A stretch of DNA of 64,000 bases, taken from positions 62,001 to 126,000 of the forward strand of contig NZ_VWRQ01000001.1 in the NCBI RefSeq assembly GCF_008635795.1, written 5' to 3'. The notes under the pieces were generated by a model. That model worked only from the letters and a program-made list of their open reading frames with translations, did no database searches and was not told where the DNA came from. Of this stretch, positions 1-8,829 are shown in pieces (position 1 is the stretch's first letter; the number at the start of each line of letters is the position of its first letter). The stretch comes from Paenibacillus tepidiphilus. Its GTDB lineage: Bacteria; Bacillota; Bacilli; Paenibacillales; Paenibacillaceae. Both the position numbers and the translations under genes were made by a program.

Positions 1-1
1 C

Positions 2-295
2 TCCCGCGGGCAGGTGCTCCGCAGCATTATTGTTCCGCTGATTATGCCGGCGGTTACCGTAGGCTTGTTCCTCGCCATCTCCTGGTCCTTCAAGATGTTC
101 GACCTGAACCTTTCCCTGACGAAAGGCGGACCGTTCAAATCGACCGAGTCTGTAGCGATGAACATCTATAATGAAGCGTTCCTGAATAACCGGTATGGTC
201 TCGGTACGGCCAAGGCGCTGCTGTTCTTCGTCATCGTCGCCGTAATCACCGTGATTCAAGTTCGGGTTACCAAGAGCAAGGAGGTCGAAGCGTAA
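2..295 (+). CDS. Sugar ABC transporter permease, MalF-like (C-terminal part)
   Basis: This is the 3' end of an inner-membrane permease of the CUT1 carbohydrate ABC family; the start lies left of the window. The frame is open from base 2. The visible part begins just after where the EAA loop should be, with the tail QVLRSIIVPLIMPA that normally follows the EAA-DGA motif, then two hydrophobic segments and a basic end (VRVTKSKEVEA). Its stop overlaps the next permease start (TAATG), which is typical of a translationally coupled permease pair. It should form the heterodimeric channel with the product of the next gene and receive sugar from the lipoprotein encoded at 1187. The substrate is not shown by the sequence; beta-galactosidase downstream suggests galactosides (inference). 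Confidence 0.9.
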   Translation, partial: SRGQVLRSIIVPLIMPAVTVGLFLAISWSFKMFDLNLSLTKGGPFKSTESVAMNIYNEAFLNNRYGLGTAKALLFFVIVAVITVIQVRVTKSKEVEA

Positions 296-1125
296 TGAAG
301 GAAGAAGGCAAAAGATGGAATTTCGGCCTAGAAATCATTATGATTCTCCTTGCCCTGCTGTTCCTGTCGCCATTCTATTTCCTGCTCGTCAACTCGGTGA
401 AATCGTTTGGCGAAATTCTCAGCAATGCGGCGGCCTGGCCGACTGAATTCGTCTGGTCCAACTACACGCAGGCCTGGAAGCTGGCCCGTTTCTCGGAAGC
501 TTTCCGGAACTCGTTTGTTATTACAGTGATTTGTGTCATCCTGATTGCCCTGTTCGCGGCAATGGCGGCATACCGCATGGTCCGTGCGGATTCGAAGTTC
601 AACCGTATCCTGCTGCTGTTGTTCGTAGCGGCCATGGTTGTGCCGTTCCAGACGATCATGATTCCGATTCTGCAAGTGGTTAACTTCCTGGGAGTTAACA
701 ACTCTATTGCCGGGCTGATCATGGCCCAGCTGGGTCTGAGCATTCCGATGGCGATCTTCCTGTTCCACGGGTTCATCAAATCGGTGCCGCTGGAGATTGA
801 GGAAGCGGCAACCGTTGACGGCTGTAATCCGCTGACTGTATTCTTCCGGATTGTGCTTCCGCTCTTGAAGCCAATGCTCATGACGATTATCGTCCTGAAC
901 GCACTGGGCATCTGGAATGACTACCTGCTTCCGTCGCTGATTCTGCAGGCACCGGAGCTGCGGACCATTCCGCTGGCAACCTTCTCGTTCTTCGGCCAAT
1001 ATACGAAGCAATGGGATATGGCGCTCCCGGCGCTGACGCTCGGGGTTGCTCCAATCGTTATTTTCTACTTGTTCATGCAACGTTACATTGTTGAGGGTAT
1101 TGCGGCCGGCTCGGTGAAAGGTTAA
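295..1125 (+). CDS. Sugar ABC transporter permease, MalG-like
   Basis: A 276-residue polytopic membrane protein of the CUT1 MalG/LacG permease family. The EAA motif near residues 163-185 (EEAATVDGC, then FRIVLPLLKP) is the docking site for the ATPase subunit, and the C-terminus ends in VEGIAAGSVKG as is typical for the family. About six membrane segments are visible. The ATG at 295 overlaps the TAA of the preceding permease. No ATPase gene lies nearby, which is normal for CUT1 systems in Firmicutes that share an MsmX-type ATPase. Together with the flanking permease and binding protein it forms one uptake operon. Confidence 0.95.
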   Translation: MKEEGKRWNFGLEIIMILLALLFLSPFYFLLVNSVKSFGEILSNAAAWPTEFVWSNYTQAWKLARFSEAFRNSFVITVICVILIALFAAMAAYRMVRADSKFNRILLLLFVAAMVVPFQTIMIPILQVVNFLGVNNSIAGLIMAQLGLSIPMAIFLFHGFIKSVPLEIEEAATVDGCNPLTVFFRIVLPLLKPMLMTIIVLNALGIWNDYLLPSLILQAPELRTIPLATFSFFGQYTKQWDMALPALTLGVAPIVIFYLFMQRYIVEGIAAGSVKG

Positions 1126-1186
1126 CACCGGGCCCCCGTTCCACCATATAAGTAAGACAAGCAAACCAATTAAGGGGGAAACACAA

Positions 1187-2494
1187 ATGATGAAGAAACG
1201 CTCTGCAGTTATGCTATCCAGCGTTATGCTGATGTCGGTCGTGCTCGCGGCATGCGGCGGCAACAATACCAATAATGCTTCAAACAACGCACAAAATGGA
1301 AGCGCTGGCAACACCGGCGGCGAAACGAAGACGGTTAAGATTTTCCAGTTCAAGACCGAAATCGTGGAAGGCCTCAATGAACTGAAGGTTGAATTTGAAA
1401 AAGAATATCCAAACATCAAGCTCGACATCCAGACTGTCGGCGGCGGTGCCGACTACGCGGCAGCCCTGAAGACGAAATTCGCTTCCGGCGATGCTCCTGA
1501 TATCTTCTCCAACGGCGGTTATGCCGAAATGGACCTGTGGGGCGACAAACTGGAAGACCTCTCCGATCAGCCTTGGGTGAAGGACCTGATTCCTTTGGCT
1601 GCTGAACCGATGACCAAGGACGGCAAAACCTACGGTATGCCAATGAACCTTGAAGGTATCGGCTACGTTTACAACAAAGACCTGTTCGAAAAAGCGGGCA
1701 TTACGGAAACTCCGAAGACCCTGTCTGAACTGGAAGAAGCTGCGAAGAAGCTGCAGGCTATCGACGTTATTCCTTTCGGTAACGCGTATCAGGAATGGTG
1801 GCTGCTGGGCAACCAGGGCATCAGCGTGGCTTTTGCACAACAGGATAATGTAGATGAATTCATCGCCGGATTGAATGGCGGAACAGCTTCCATCGTGGGC
1901 AACCCGGTCTTCAAAGACTGGAGCAACCTGCTGAAGCTGACTGTGGACTATGGCCAAAAGAACCCGCTGACCACTGACGCCAACACTCACCTGGCCATGT
2001 TTGCCAACGGTGAAGTGGCGATGATGCAGGAAGGCAACTGGGCACAGACTCTGGTTGACAACATCACTCCGGACATGAACATCGGTATGTTCCCGATGCC
2101 GATCAACGAAGATGCCGAGAAGAACGACAAAATGACCGTGGGTATCCCGGCTAACCTGGTAGTCAACAAAGACTCTGCTTCCAAAGAAGAAGCCAAGACA
2201 TTCCTGAACTGGCTCGTAACCTCCGACATGGGTAAAGAATACATCACGAAGAAGTGGAAGTTCATCCCTGCCCTGTCGACCATCGAAGCTAACCCTGAGG
2301 ATATCGGCGATCTGGGTTCCGACGTGTGGAACTATGTACAGGAAGGCAAAGTATACGGACTGCAGTCCTCCAAGTTCCCTGATGGCGTAACCCAGGAATT
2401 CGCCAGCGTAATTCAGCAGCTGATCGCGGACAAAGTGGACGAAGCCGGCTGGGAAACAGCAATGCAAGCCGCTTGGGACAAGCTGAAGAAATAA
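1187..2494 (+). CDS. Sugar ABC transporter substrate-binding lipoprotein
   Basis: A 435-residue extracellular solute-binding protein (family 1, MalE/UgpB type). The N-terminus has a lysine/arginine start, a hydrophobic stretch and the lipobox VLAAC with Cys23 as the lipidation site, followed by an Asn/Gly-rich linker. Family features include ASGDAPDIFSNGG and a MEGNW-like element, MMQEGNW. It follows the two permeases by about 60 bases and has a strong ribosome binding site (AAGGGGGAAA). It captures the sugar outside the membrane and delivers it to the permeases. The substrate class is an inference from the beta-galactosidase that follows. Confidence 0.95.
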   Translation: MMKKRSAVMLSSVMLMSVVLAACGGNNTNNASNNAQNGSAGNTGGETKTVKIFQFKTEIVEGLNELKVEFEKEYPNIKLDIQTVGGGADYAAALKTKFASGDAPDIFSNGGYAEMDLWGDKLEDLSDQPWVKDLIPLAAEPMTKDGKTYGMPMNLEGIGYVYNKDLFEKAGITETPKTLSELEEAAKKLQAIDVIPFGNAYQEWWLLGNQGISVAFAQQDNVDEFIAGLNGGTASIVGNPVFKDWSNLLKLTVDYGQKNPLTTDANTHLAMFANGEVAMMQEGNWAQTLVDNITPDMNIGMFPMPINEDAEKNDKMTVGIPANLVVNKDSASKEEAKTFLNWLVTSDMGKEYITKKWKFIPALSTIEANPEDIGDLGSDVWNYVQEGKVYGLQSSKFPDGVTQEFASVIQQLIADKVDEAGWETAMQAAWDKLKK

Positions 2495-2612
2495 GCGGAT
2501 TGTTAAGAATAACAAGAGGCTTGAACTAAACGGTCATGCGGAGCATGGCAATATAGAGATAGTATAGAGAGATAATATAGTAAGCTGTAGTTTGGAAAAA
2601 GTGGATTTGCGG

Positions 2613-2664
2613 AGCGCCTTTTGGTTCATCTCTTGATTAGAGGTGAGCCGGAGGGCGCTTTTAG
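2613..2664 (+). terminator. Terminator-like hairpin after the sugar ABC operon
   Basis: The arms starting AGCGCC and ending GGGCGCT pair over about 20 positions with several G-U pairs around a loop of about seven bases, and are followed by TTTTAG. It lies about 120 bases after the binding-protein stop on the same strand. Confidence 0.6.
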
Positions 2665-2698
2665 TTGTGGAGCGGTGGTCTGAGGTATACTGGGCGTA

Positions 2699-2754
2699 GT
2701 GAGTAGTGAGTAGTGAGTAGTGAGTAGTGAGTAGTGAGTAGTGAGTAGTGAGTA
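2699..2754. repeat. Perfect tandem heptanucleotide repeat, 8 x GTGAGTA
   Basis: Eight uninterrupted copies of GTGAGTA are seen. The period of seven would rotate through all reading frames, so the repeat is non-coding in practice. Copy number is likely to vary between isolates by slippage (inference). Degenerate forms continue at 2875-2895. Confidence 0.95.
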
Positions 2755-3117
2755 GTAAATAGAGGGTTACAGCGGTTGCAAGACAGAACACGACGATATC
2801 CAGATTTACGGTGATCGTCAACGTGCGGCGCTGTTTAAGAAAGCCGTAAGTAATGAGTAGTAATTATTGAATAGCTAGTAGTGAGTAGTGAGTTGTGAAA
2901 AGACCGGTGAGTGGAGATGAAAGAGAGTAAAGAACAAGGAGAGGAATAGTAAGTAATGAGCATAGAAAAGTAAGAAGTAAGCAGAAAGCAGTAAGCAGAG
3001 AGATTGGACAGGCAAAAATGGCAGCGGCGGTGTAGTCTGGGGGTTAGGGCGATTTTTTATGGCAAGAAGGAAGTTAATAGTGTGTGAATAGGACTTGAGC
3101 TTGGGAGGGGAAGGGTT

Positions 3118-5124
3118 GTGGGAATGAATATGAAGAGTTATGACAAGGTGCAGATGGGTGTGGATTACTATCCTGAGCACTGGGAGGAAGCGATGTGGGA
3201 ACCGGATGTCCGGCTGATGCAGGAGACGGGTGTCAAGGTTGTGCGTGTTGGCGAATTCGCCTGGAGCCGGCTGGAGCCGCGTGACGGAGAGTTCAATTTC
3301 GCCTGGCTGGACCGTGCGGTGGACTTGTTCCACCGCTACGGCATCCAGGTGGTCATCGGGACGCCGACCGCCACGCCTCCGCGCTGGCTGACCACGGCCT
3401 GCCCGGATGTGCTGCCGGTCTTTGCAGACGGGCAGACCTTCCATCCGGGCGTGCGCGGACACCGCTGCTATAACAGCGCGTCCTTGCGGGAGTACGGCAG
3501 CCGCATCATTGACCGGCTGGCCCGGCACTACAGCGGACATCCTGCGGTCATCGGCTGGCAGACCGACAACGAGTTCAGCGTCATCGACTGCTGCTGCGGC
3601 TCCTGCACCGCTGCCTTCCGCCGCTGGGTGAAGGAGAAGTACGGCTCGCTTGAAGCGGTGAACGCAGCTTGGGGAACGGTGGTCTGGAGCGGAGAGTACA
3701 GCTCATGGGAAGAGCTGACCCTGCCGCTGGGCGGCTCGCCGTTCCAGAACCCGTCGTATCTGCTCGATGTCCAGCGGTTCCAGTGGGACAGCGTGACGGA
3801 TTACCAGCGGACGCAGGTTGCGATTTTGCGGGAGCACTGCCCGGAGCATTTCATCACGCATAACTTTCACAGCTATCCGCAGCGGCTCGACCTGTACGCG
3901 GTCGGGGCGGATCTGGACGTGGCGGCGTTCGACTACTATCCGAACACCTCCCCGGCGAAGCAGGCGACAACGCCTTACAGCGGGGCGTTGTCGCTGGACC
4001 TGACGCGCGGCATCAAGCGCCGGGGGTTCTGGATCATGGAACAGCTGAGCGGGCCGCCGGGCTGCTGGATGCCGATGTGGCGCACACCGTACCCCGGGCT
4101 CCTGCGGGCCTATGCCTGGCAGGCGATTGCCCGCGGCGCGGATACGGTGGTGCATTTCCGCTGGCGCAGCGCGGCCATCGGGGCGGAGCAGTACTGGCAC
4201 GGCCTGATCGACCACAGCAATGTGCCGGGCCGGCGGTTTGCCGAGTTCAGCCGGCTGTGCGCCGAGGTGAACGCGCTGGGAGAGCAGCTTGCGGGAACCA
4301 AGCTGCGCCATAAGGTGGCCATTCTGCATTCCTTCGAGCAGAAGGCTGCGCTGGATCTGCAGAAGCAGTCGGAGGGCTTCGACTACTACGAGAACATCAA
4401 GCTGATCCACCGCGCGCTGACGAAGCTGGGCATCGGCTGCGATGTCATCCGCCAGCGCGAACCGCTGGATGGATACAGTATCGTTATCGCGCCGAGCCTG
4501 TATGTGCTGGACGACGCGGCCGCCGCGCAGCTCGAAGCGTATGCGGAAGCAGGAGGCGCGCTGGTGCTGACCACCCGCAGCGGCGTGAAGGACATGAACA
4601 ACGTCTGCGTCATGCAGCCGCTACCGGGACTGCTGAGCCGCTGCACCGGGGTGCGGGTGGAAGAGTACGACCCGATTGGCAGCGAAGCGCACACCATTGT
4701 AGATGCGCAGGGGACAAGCTTCGCCTGCACGCAGTGGTGCGACCTGCTGACGCCGGTCACGGCTGAGCCGCTGGCCTGGTACGGCGACGATTTCTACGCC
4801 GGTATTCCGGCGGTGACCGTGAACCGCTGTGGCCGCGGCGAGGTCTATTACCTCGGCACCCAGGCCGAGGAGAGCTACTGGGCGCAGCTGCTGGCCGGGC
4901 TCGCCGACAAATACGGCGTGTCCCACATCGCCGGCCTGCCGGAGGGCGTGCAGGCGACGGTGCGCAGCGGCGAAGCCGGCAGCTTCCTGTTCCTGCTGAA
5001 CCTGAGCCGCACGCCGCAGACCGTTCCGCTGCCAGGCAGCTACCGCAGCGCACTCTACGATGGCGCGCTGCGCTCCGGGGAGGTCGCGCTGGAGGCGTAC
5101 GGCGTGGAGATCCTGAAGGTGTAG
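3118..5124 (+). CDS. Beta-galactosidase, GH42, with Cys metal site
   Basis: A 668-residue glycoside hydrolase family 42 enzyme that removes terminal beta-galactosyl residues in the cytoplasm; no signal peptide is seen. The N-terminal TIM barrel starts with VDYYPEHW. The acid/base is Glu152 in WQTDNEF and the nucleophile is Glu308 in FWIMEQLSGP. Cys158, Cys160 and Cys163 (CCCGSC), with the Cys in GHRCYNSAS, match the zinc-binding cluster known from Thermus A4 GH42. The middle trimerisation-type domain and a small C-terminal beta domain complete a normal length. GTG 3118 is chosen because GGGAGGGG ends eight bases before it; ATG 3124 is the alternative. The upstream sugar transporter suggests it acts on the imported sugar (inference). 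Confidence 0.96.
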   Translation: MGMNMKSYDKVQMGVDYYPEHWEEAMWEPDVRLMQETGVKVVRVGEFAWSRLEPRDGEFNFAWLDRAVDLFHRYGIQVVIGTPTATPPRWLTTACPDVLPVFADGQTFHPGVRGHRCYNSASLREYGSRIIDRLARHYSGHPAVIGWQTDNEFSVIDCCCGSCTAAFRRWVKEKYGSLEAVNAAWGTVVWSGEYSSWEELTLPLGGSPFQNPSYLLDVQRFQWDSVTDYQRTQVAILREHCPEHFITHNFHSYPQRLDLYAVGADLDVAAFDYYPNTSPAKQATTPYSGALSLDLTRGIKRRGFWIMEQLSGPPGCWMPMWRTPYPGLLRAYAWQAIARGADTVVHFRWRSAAIGAEQYWHGLIDHSNVPGRRFAEFSRLCAEVNALGEQLAGTKLRHKVAILHSFEQKAALDLQKQSEGFDYYENIKLIHRALTKLGIGCDVIRQREPLDGYSIVIAPSLYVLDDAAAAQLEAYAEAGGALVLTTRSGVKDMNNVCVMQPLPGLLSRCTGVRVEEYDPIGSEAHTIVDAQGTSFACTQWCDLLTPVTAEPLAWYGDDFYAGIPAVTVNRCGRGEVYYLGTQAEESYWAQLLAGLADKYGVSHIAGLPEGVQATVRSGEAGSFLFLLNLSRTPQTVPLPGSYRSALYDGALRSGEVALEAYGVEILKV

Positions 5125-5229
5125 GGGAGCACGGACCGGAAGCTTATCCCGGCGGGTACAGTATCGCCGGGAACCCATGCGGCCGGAAGCGTGCCGGTAC
5201 GGACTACTGCGGGCGAAGATGAGATAGCC

Positions 5230-5416
5230 ATAAGTGTATTTGGTGCAACTATTTCCGTGGAAACCGCTGGTTTTCTCGGTATAGTTGCACTTTTTACAAC
5301 TAAAAAGCCGGGATGCGTCGGAAATGAAGAGGATCGCCAATTATAGTTGTACGAAGTGCAACTATCGCGGTTCTTTTCGGATTTTTTGCGGAAATAAGTG
5401 TACAAAATACAATTAG
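5230..5416. repeat. 187-bp dispersed element with four 23-bp imperfect palindromes
   Basis: Four related imperfect palindromes (consensus close to TAGTTGTACGAAGTGCAACTA, truncated here to ATAGTTG...CAACTAT) are centred at about 5241, 5291, 5353 and 5405, spaced 50, 62 and 52 bases. The same arrangement recurs at 33573-33760 in the same orientation. The spacers are only loosely alike, while palindromes and spacing are kept. It lies between the beta-galactosidase and the AraC gene, which converge here. Function unknown. Confidence 0.85.
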
Positions 5417-5429
5417 CGCAAAAATCACA

Positions 5430-5769
5430 GCGCCGCCGGACGGCGCCGTGCTGCATCCGCCGCGCGGGCAGCGCCAAGCACACCCGCCAGACTGCGGCGT
5501 GCTGCATCCGCCGCACTGGCAGCGCCAAGCGCAGCTGCCAGACTGCGGCGTGATGCGCCCCGCCCGCTGCGCGAGCAGCGCCTAGCGTGGCCGCCGGACG
5601 CGGCCAGCTGCACCCGCCGCGCGAGCAGCGCCTTAGCGAGCCGCCGATGGAGGCGCAGACTGCACCCGCCGCGGGAGCAGGCGCCTTGCGCAGCCCCCGG
5701 ACGGCGGCCAGCTGCACCTGCCGCGCGGGCAAGCGCCAAGCGCAGCTGCCGGACGGCGGCGTGCAGCGC
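5430..5769. repeat. GC-rich degenerate tandem repeats after araC-like gene
   Basis: About 340 bases of very GC-rich sequence are built from imperfect units of roughly 45-60 bases that repeat words such as GCAGCGCC, CAGCTGC, CCGCCGCGCG and CTGCGGCGTG. The last unit runs into the 3' end of the AraC gene, whose final codons share the same words. Open frames on both strands are by-products of the composition. The stretch separates two converging genes. Confidence 0.75.
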
Positions 5770-6606
5770 CTAGTGCAGCCGCCGGAACTGCTCCGGCGTG
5801 ATGTTCGACAGCTTGCGGAAGGTGGCCACGAAGTGGCTGACGTCCCGGAAGCCGACGAGGCCGGAGATGGCCTTGACCGTCAAGTCGCGGCGGCTGATCA
5901 GGAGCTCCTTGCTCTTGCGGATGCGCAGGCGGACAAGATAGGCGTAAGGAGACAGGCCGAAGGTCTGCATGAACAGGCTGCCGAGATAGCGGCCGGATAC
6001 GCCGAGCTGGTCAGACAGATCGTGCAGGCCGATATCGGGATATTCGAAATGGCTGTCCATCCATTTTAAGAGCGGCTGCAGCTTGTCGGCATTGCGGGAA
6101 AGGCTGGCGCTGTTCCGCGTCTGTCCGAACGTGCTTAAGGTCAGCAGAAAGCGGTAAGCGCTCGTGGAGGCGGTGAGGCTGAAGATATCTCCGGCGGCGT
6201 CATGGCTATCGAGCATTTCCCGGATCATCCGCGATAAGGGAGCTTCCTGCTCCCAGCGATACAGGCCGCTGGACTGCATGCCGAGCGTCTCCGCGATGCT
6301 CTCCGCCGCGCCGCCGCCGAAGGTGAGATAGTAGGTGCCCCATTTGCGCGCGGAGACGGCCTTATAGCGATGCGGCGTGCCGGGAAGCAGCAGCACTCCT
6401 GTGCCTTCGGGAAGGGCCAGCACGGCATTGCCGAGCTCCAGCAGGCCTTCGCCGTCAGCCGTCTGCAGCCAATGGTAAATATGATAACCGTCCGGGCGGG
6501 ATACGGTTTCCTGGTCGGGGTTATAGCCCATGCTTTCCAGGGTCAGCGGCAGGGGCTGGCCGCCCTCCCGGGCAAAAATAATGCGGCGGTGATCCGGAGC
6601 GAGCAT
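5770..6606 (-). CDS. AraC-family transcriptional regulator
   Basis: A 278-residue regulator. Residues about 1-150 form a cupin-like sensor domain (LLLPGTPHRY is typical). Residues about 180-278 form the paired helix-turn-helix domain, with DLSDQLGVSGRYLGSLF as the first recognition unit and AISGLVGFRDVSHFVATFRK as the second; it ends ITPEQFRRLH as the family does. The start at 6606 has AGGAGG upstream. It is transcribed away from the GH42 gene at 6723, so it probably controls that gene in response to a sugar (inference). The AT-rich 116-base gap between the two starts should hold its operator. Confidence 0.95.
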   Translation of the reverse strand: MLAPDHRRIIFAREGGQPLPLTLESMGYNPDQETVSRPDGYHIYHWLQTADGEGLLELGNAVLALPEGTGVLLLPGTPHRYKAVSARKWGTYYLTFGGGAAESIAETLGMQSSGLYRWEQEAPLSRMIREMLDSHDAAGDIFSLTASTSAYRFLLTLSTFGQTRNSASLSRNADKLQPLLKWMDSHFEYPDIGLHDLSDQLGVSGRYLGSLFMQTFGLSPYAYLVRLRIRKSKELLISRRDLTVKAISGLVGFRDVSHFVATFRKLSNITPEQFRRLH

Positions 6607-6675
6607 AATAATTTATTCCTCCTGGAGTTCCATATTCTTATATGATTATGGACATTATTTTATATATAAAGGGAA

Positions 6676-6722
6676 AATGGTTGTGTATACAATAAGAATA
6701 TAATTATACAACAATAAAGGAT
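6676..6722 (+). promoter_or_regulatory. Probable promoter/operator between araC-like gene and GH42
   Basis: The intergenic strip is markedly AT-rich, unlike the flanking genes. TATAAT lies at 6699-6704. A partial dyad, TTGTGTATAC with TTATACAACAA, surrounds it. No good -35 box is spaced 17 bases away, which would suit an activator-dependent promoter (inference). AAAGG at 6716-6720 is the only ribosome-binding-like word. Confidence 0.4.
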
Positions 6723-8762
6723 GTGCAACAGGTGATCAACGAACAATTGCCGAAGATCTGGTACGGCGGAGATTACAATCCCGAGCAGTGGGAAGCCCCG
6801 GTATGGGCCGAGGACGAGCGGATGTTCAAGCTGGCGGGTATCGATGTCGCAACAATTAATGTATTTAACTGGGCGCTGATTCAGCCTTCGGAAGAGGTCT
6901 ATGACTTCTCCCACTTGGATGCGCTAATTGACCGTTTATATAAAAATGGGACCTATGTCATTCTTGCGACCAGCACCGGCGCCCATCCGGCCTGGATGGC
7001 CCGCCGCTATCCGGAAGTGACGCGCGTGGATGAGAAGGGACGCAAACGCAAATTCGGCGGCCGCCACAACTCCAACCCGAACAGCCCGGTTTACCGCGAT
7101 TTCGCCGCCAAGCTGGCGGGCAAGCTGGCCGAGCGCTACAAGGATCATCCGGCGCTGCTCTGCTGGCATATCTCCAATGAATACGGCGGACATGATTATT
7201 CGGAAGAATCCGCAGCGGCGTTCCGCGTATGGCTGAAGGAGCGTTACGGCTCGCTGGACGCACTCAACAAAGCCTGGAATACCCGGTTCTGGAGCCATAC
7301 CTTCTACGACTGGGATGAGATTGTGCTGCCGAATGAGCTGAGCGAGGAGTGGGACGGCAACCGCACCAATTTCCAGGGTATCTCGCTCGATTACCGCCGC
7401 TTCATGTCCGACAGCCTGCTGGAATGCTACCTGATTGAGTATGCTGCGATCAAGGAGCACAGCACGAACATTCCAATTACTACGAATCTGATGGGCTTCT
7501 ATCCGGGGCTGGATTACTTCAAATGGGCCAAGCACATGGATGTGATCTCCTGGGACAACTATCCTGCTCTGGACACGCCGGTCAGCTTTACGGCAATGAC
7601 ACATGACCTGATGCGCGGGCTGAAGCACGGCCAGCCGTTCATGCTGATGGAGCAGACGCCGAGCCAGCAGAACTGGATGCCGTACAACTCCGTGAAGCGG
7701 CCGGGCGTCATGCGGCTGTGGAGCTACCAGGCCGTTGCCCGCGGCGCGGACACGGTACTCTTCTTCCAGCTCCGCCGTTCCATCGGGGCCTGCGAGAAGT
7801 ACCACGGCGCAGTGATTGAACATGTCGGCCATGAGCATACCCGTGTCTTCCGTGAATGCGCGGAGCTGGGCCGCGAGCTGGAGCAGCTTGGCGACACGCT
7901 GCTGGATGCGCGCAGCGCCGCCGAAATCGGCGTCCTCTACGATTGGGACAACCGCTGGGCGCTGGAGCTGTCGAGCGGACCGACGGTCGCGCTGGATTAT
8001 ATGAAGGAAGTGCACAAGTATTACGATGCGCTGTACCAGCAGAATATCGAAGCCGATCTCATCGGCGTCGAAGAAGACCTGACTAAATACAAAATCGTCA
8101 TCGCACCGGTGCTGTATATGATCAAGCCGGGCTTTGCCGAGAAGGTGGAGGCTTTTGTACAGGCGGGCGGTACGTTTGTCACGACATTCTTCAGCGGTAT
8201 TGTCAATGAGAACGATCTGGTGACCGTAGGCGGTTATCCGGGAGAGCTGCGCAAGGTGCTGGGCATCTGGGCCGAGGAGATCGATGCGCTGCTGCCGGAG
8301 ATGAGCAACGAGATCGTCATGAACAAGCAGTGGGGCGAGCTGGGCGGAGCTTACAAATGCAATCTGCTCTGCGACCTGATTCACTCCGAAGGCGCCGAGG
8401 TGCTGGCCCAATACGGCTCCGACTTCTATAAAGGCATGCCGGTGCTGACAGTGAACAGCTTCGGCGAAGGCAAAGCGTATTACGTAGCGAGCAGTCCGGA
8501 GCAGGCCTTCCTGCAGGGCTTCCTGGCCAACCTGAGCGAAGAGAACGGCATCAAGCCGCTGGTGCGCGCACCGCATGGCATCGAATCCGTACAGCGCGTG
8601 AAGGACGGCATGTCCTTCCTGTTCCTGCTCAACCATCACGAAGGCGAGCTTACCGCCGAGATCGGCGCGGACGAGCGGACCGATCTGCTGACGGGTGAGA
8701 CACATAGCGGTTCCGTTACAATTCCGGGACGCGGCGTAATGATTCTGTCCGGTAAGAACTAG
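6723..8762 (+). CDS. Beta-galactosidase, GH42, metal-site-free type
   Basis: A 679-residue cytoplasmic GH42 glycosidase. The TIM barrel starts at WYGGDYNPEQW; Glu153 (HISNEYGG) is the acid/base and Glu310 (LMEQTPSQQ) the nucleophile. Unlike the enzyme at 3118 it lacks the CCCGSC cluster; the equivalent loop reads GGHDYSEES. This corresponds to the GH42 branch without the zinc site. The start is uncertain: GTG 6723 is only two bases after AAAGG, while GTG 6732 has better spacing; no ATG precedes the conserved region. Control by the divergent AraC protein is likely. Having two GH42 types in one locus suggests different linkage or oligosaccharide preferences (inference). Confidence 0.95.
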   Translation: MQQVINEQLPKIWYGGDYNPEQWEAPVWAEDERMFKLAGIDVATINVFNWALIQPSEEVYDFSHLDALIDRLYKNGTYVILATSTGAHPAWMARRYPEVTRVDEKGRKRKFGGRHNSNPNSPVYRDFAAKLAGKLAERYKDHPALLCWHISNEYGGHDYSEESAAAFRVWLKERYGSLDALNKAWNTRFWSHTFYDWDEIVLPNELSEEWDGNRTNFQGISLDYRRFMSDSLLECYLIEYAAIKEHSTNIPITTNLMGFYPGLDYFKWAKHMDVISWDNYPALDTPVSFTAMTHDLMRGLKHGQPFMLMEQTPSQQNWMPYNSVKRPGVMRLWSYQAVARGADTVLFFQLRRSIGACEKYHGAVIEHVGHEHTRVFRECAELGRELEQLGDTLLDARSAAEIGVLYDWDNRWALELSSGPTVALDYMKEVHKYYDALYQQNIEADLIGVEEDLTKYKIVIAPVLYMIKPGFAEKVEAFVQAGGTFVTTFFSGIVNENDLVTVGGYPGELRKVLGIWAEEIDALLPEMSNEIVMNKQWGELGGAYKCNLLCDLIHSEGAEVLAQYGSDFYKGMPVLTVNSFGEGKAYYVASSPEQAFLQGFLANLSEENGIKPLVRAPHGIESVQRVKDGMSFLFLLNHHEGELTAEIGADERTDLLTGETHSGSVTIPGRGVMILSGKN

Positions 8763-8784
8763 CCGGGCCATAAACAATAAGAAG

Positions 8785-8818
8785 GCGGGTATTCGTGTAT
8801 ACGAAGCCCGCTTTTTTT
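8785..8818 (+). terminator. Terminator between converging GH42 and gerC
   Basis: GCGGGTATTCG and CGAAGCCCGC form a hairpin with a short loop, followed by seven T on the plus strand. The minus side has an A/T-containing flank as well, so it may serve both converging genes. Confidence 0.85.
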
Positions 8819-8829
8819 GAACACAGGAC

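Larger units (their letters stand above)
2500..3117. other. Gene-free stretch with hairpin and GTGAGTA-like repeats
   Basis: No convincing gene is seen between the binding protein and the beta-galactosidase. The stretch holds a terminator-like hairpin (2613-2664), a perfect heptanucleotide tandem repeat (2699-2754) and, from about 2845 to 3000, scattered degenerate copies of GTAAG/GTGAGTA-like words mixed with AGCAGAAAGCAG words. Open frames on the minus strand across it are made of the repeat and have no family features. Confidence 0.6.

Noticed and set aside
328..1428. 366-residue minus-strand frame opposite the permease and binding-protein start
   Set aside because: It runs antisense to two clear genes, is rich in Arg/Gln/His as expected of an antisense shadow, and has no motifs.
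2534..3117. Minus-strand frames across the GTGAGTA repeats
   Set aside because: Their peptides are repeats of Leu-Leu-Thr-His-Tyr generated by the heptamer; no coding evidence.
5425..5740. Ala/Arg-rich frames in the GC-rich satellite
   Set aside because: Composition and repetition explain them; no start signals and overlapping frames are open at once.
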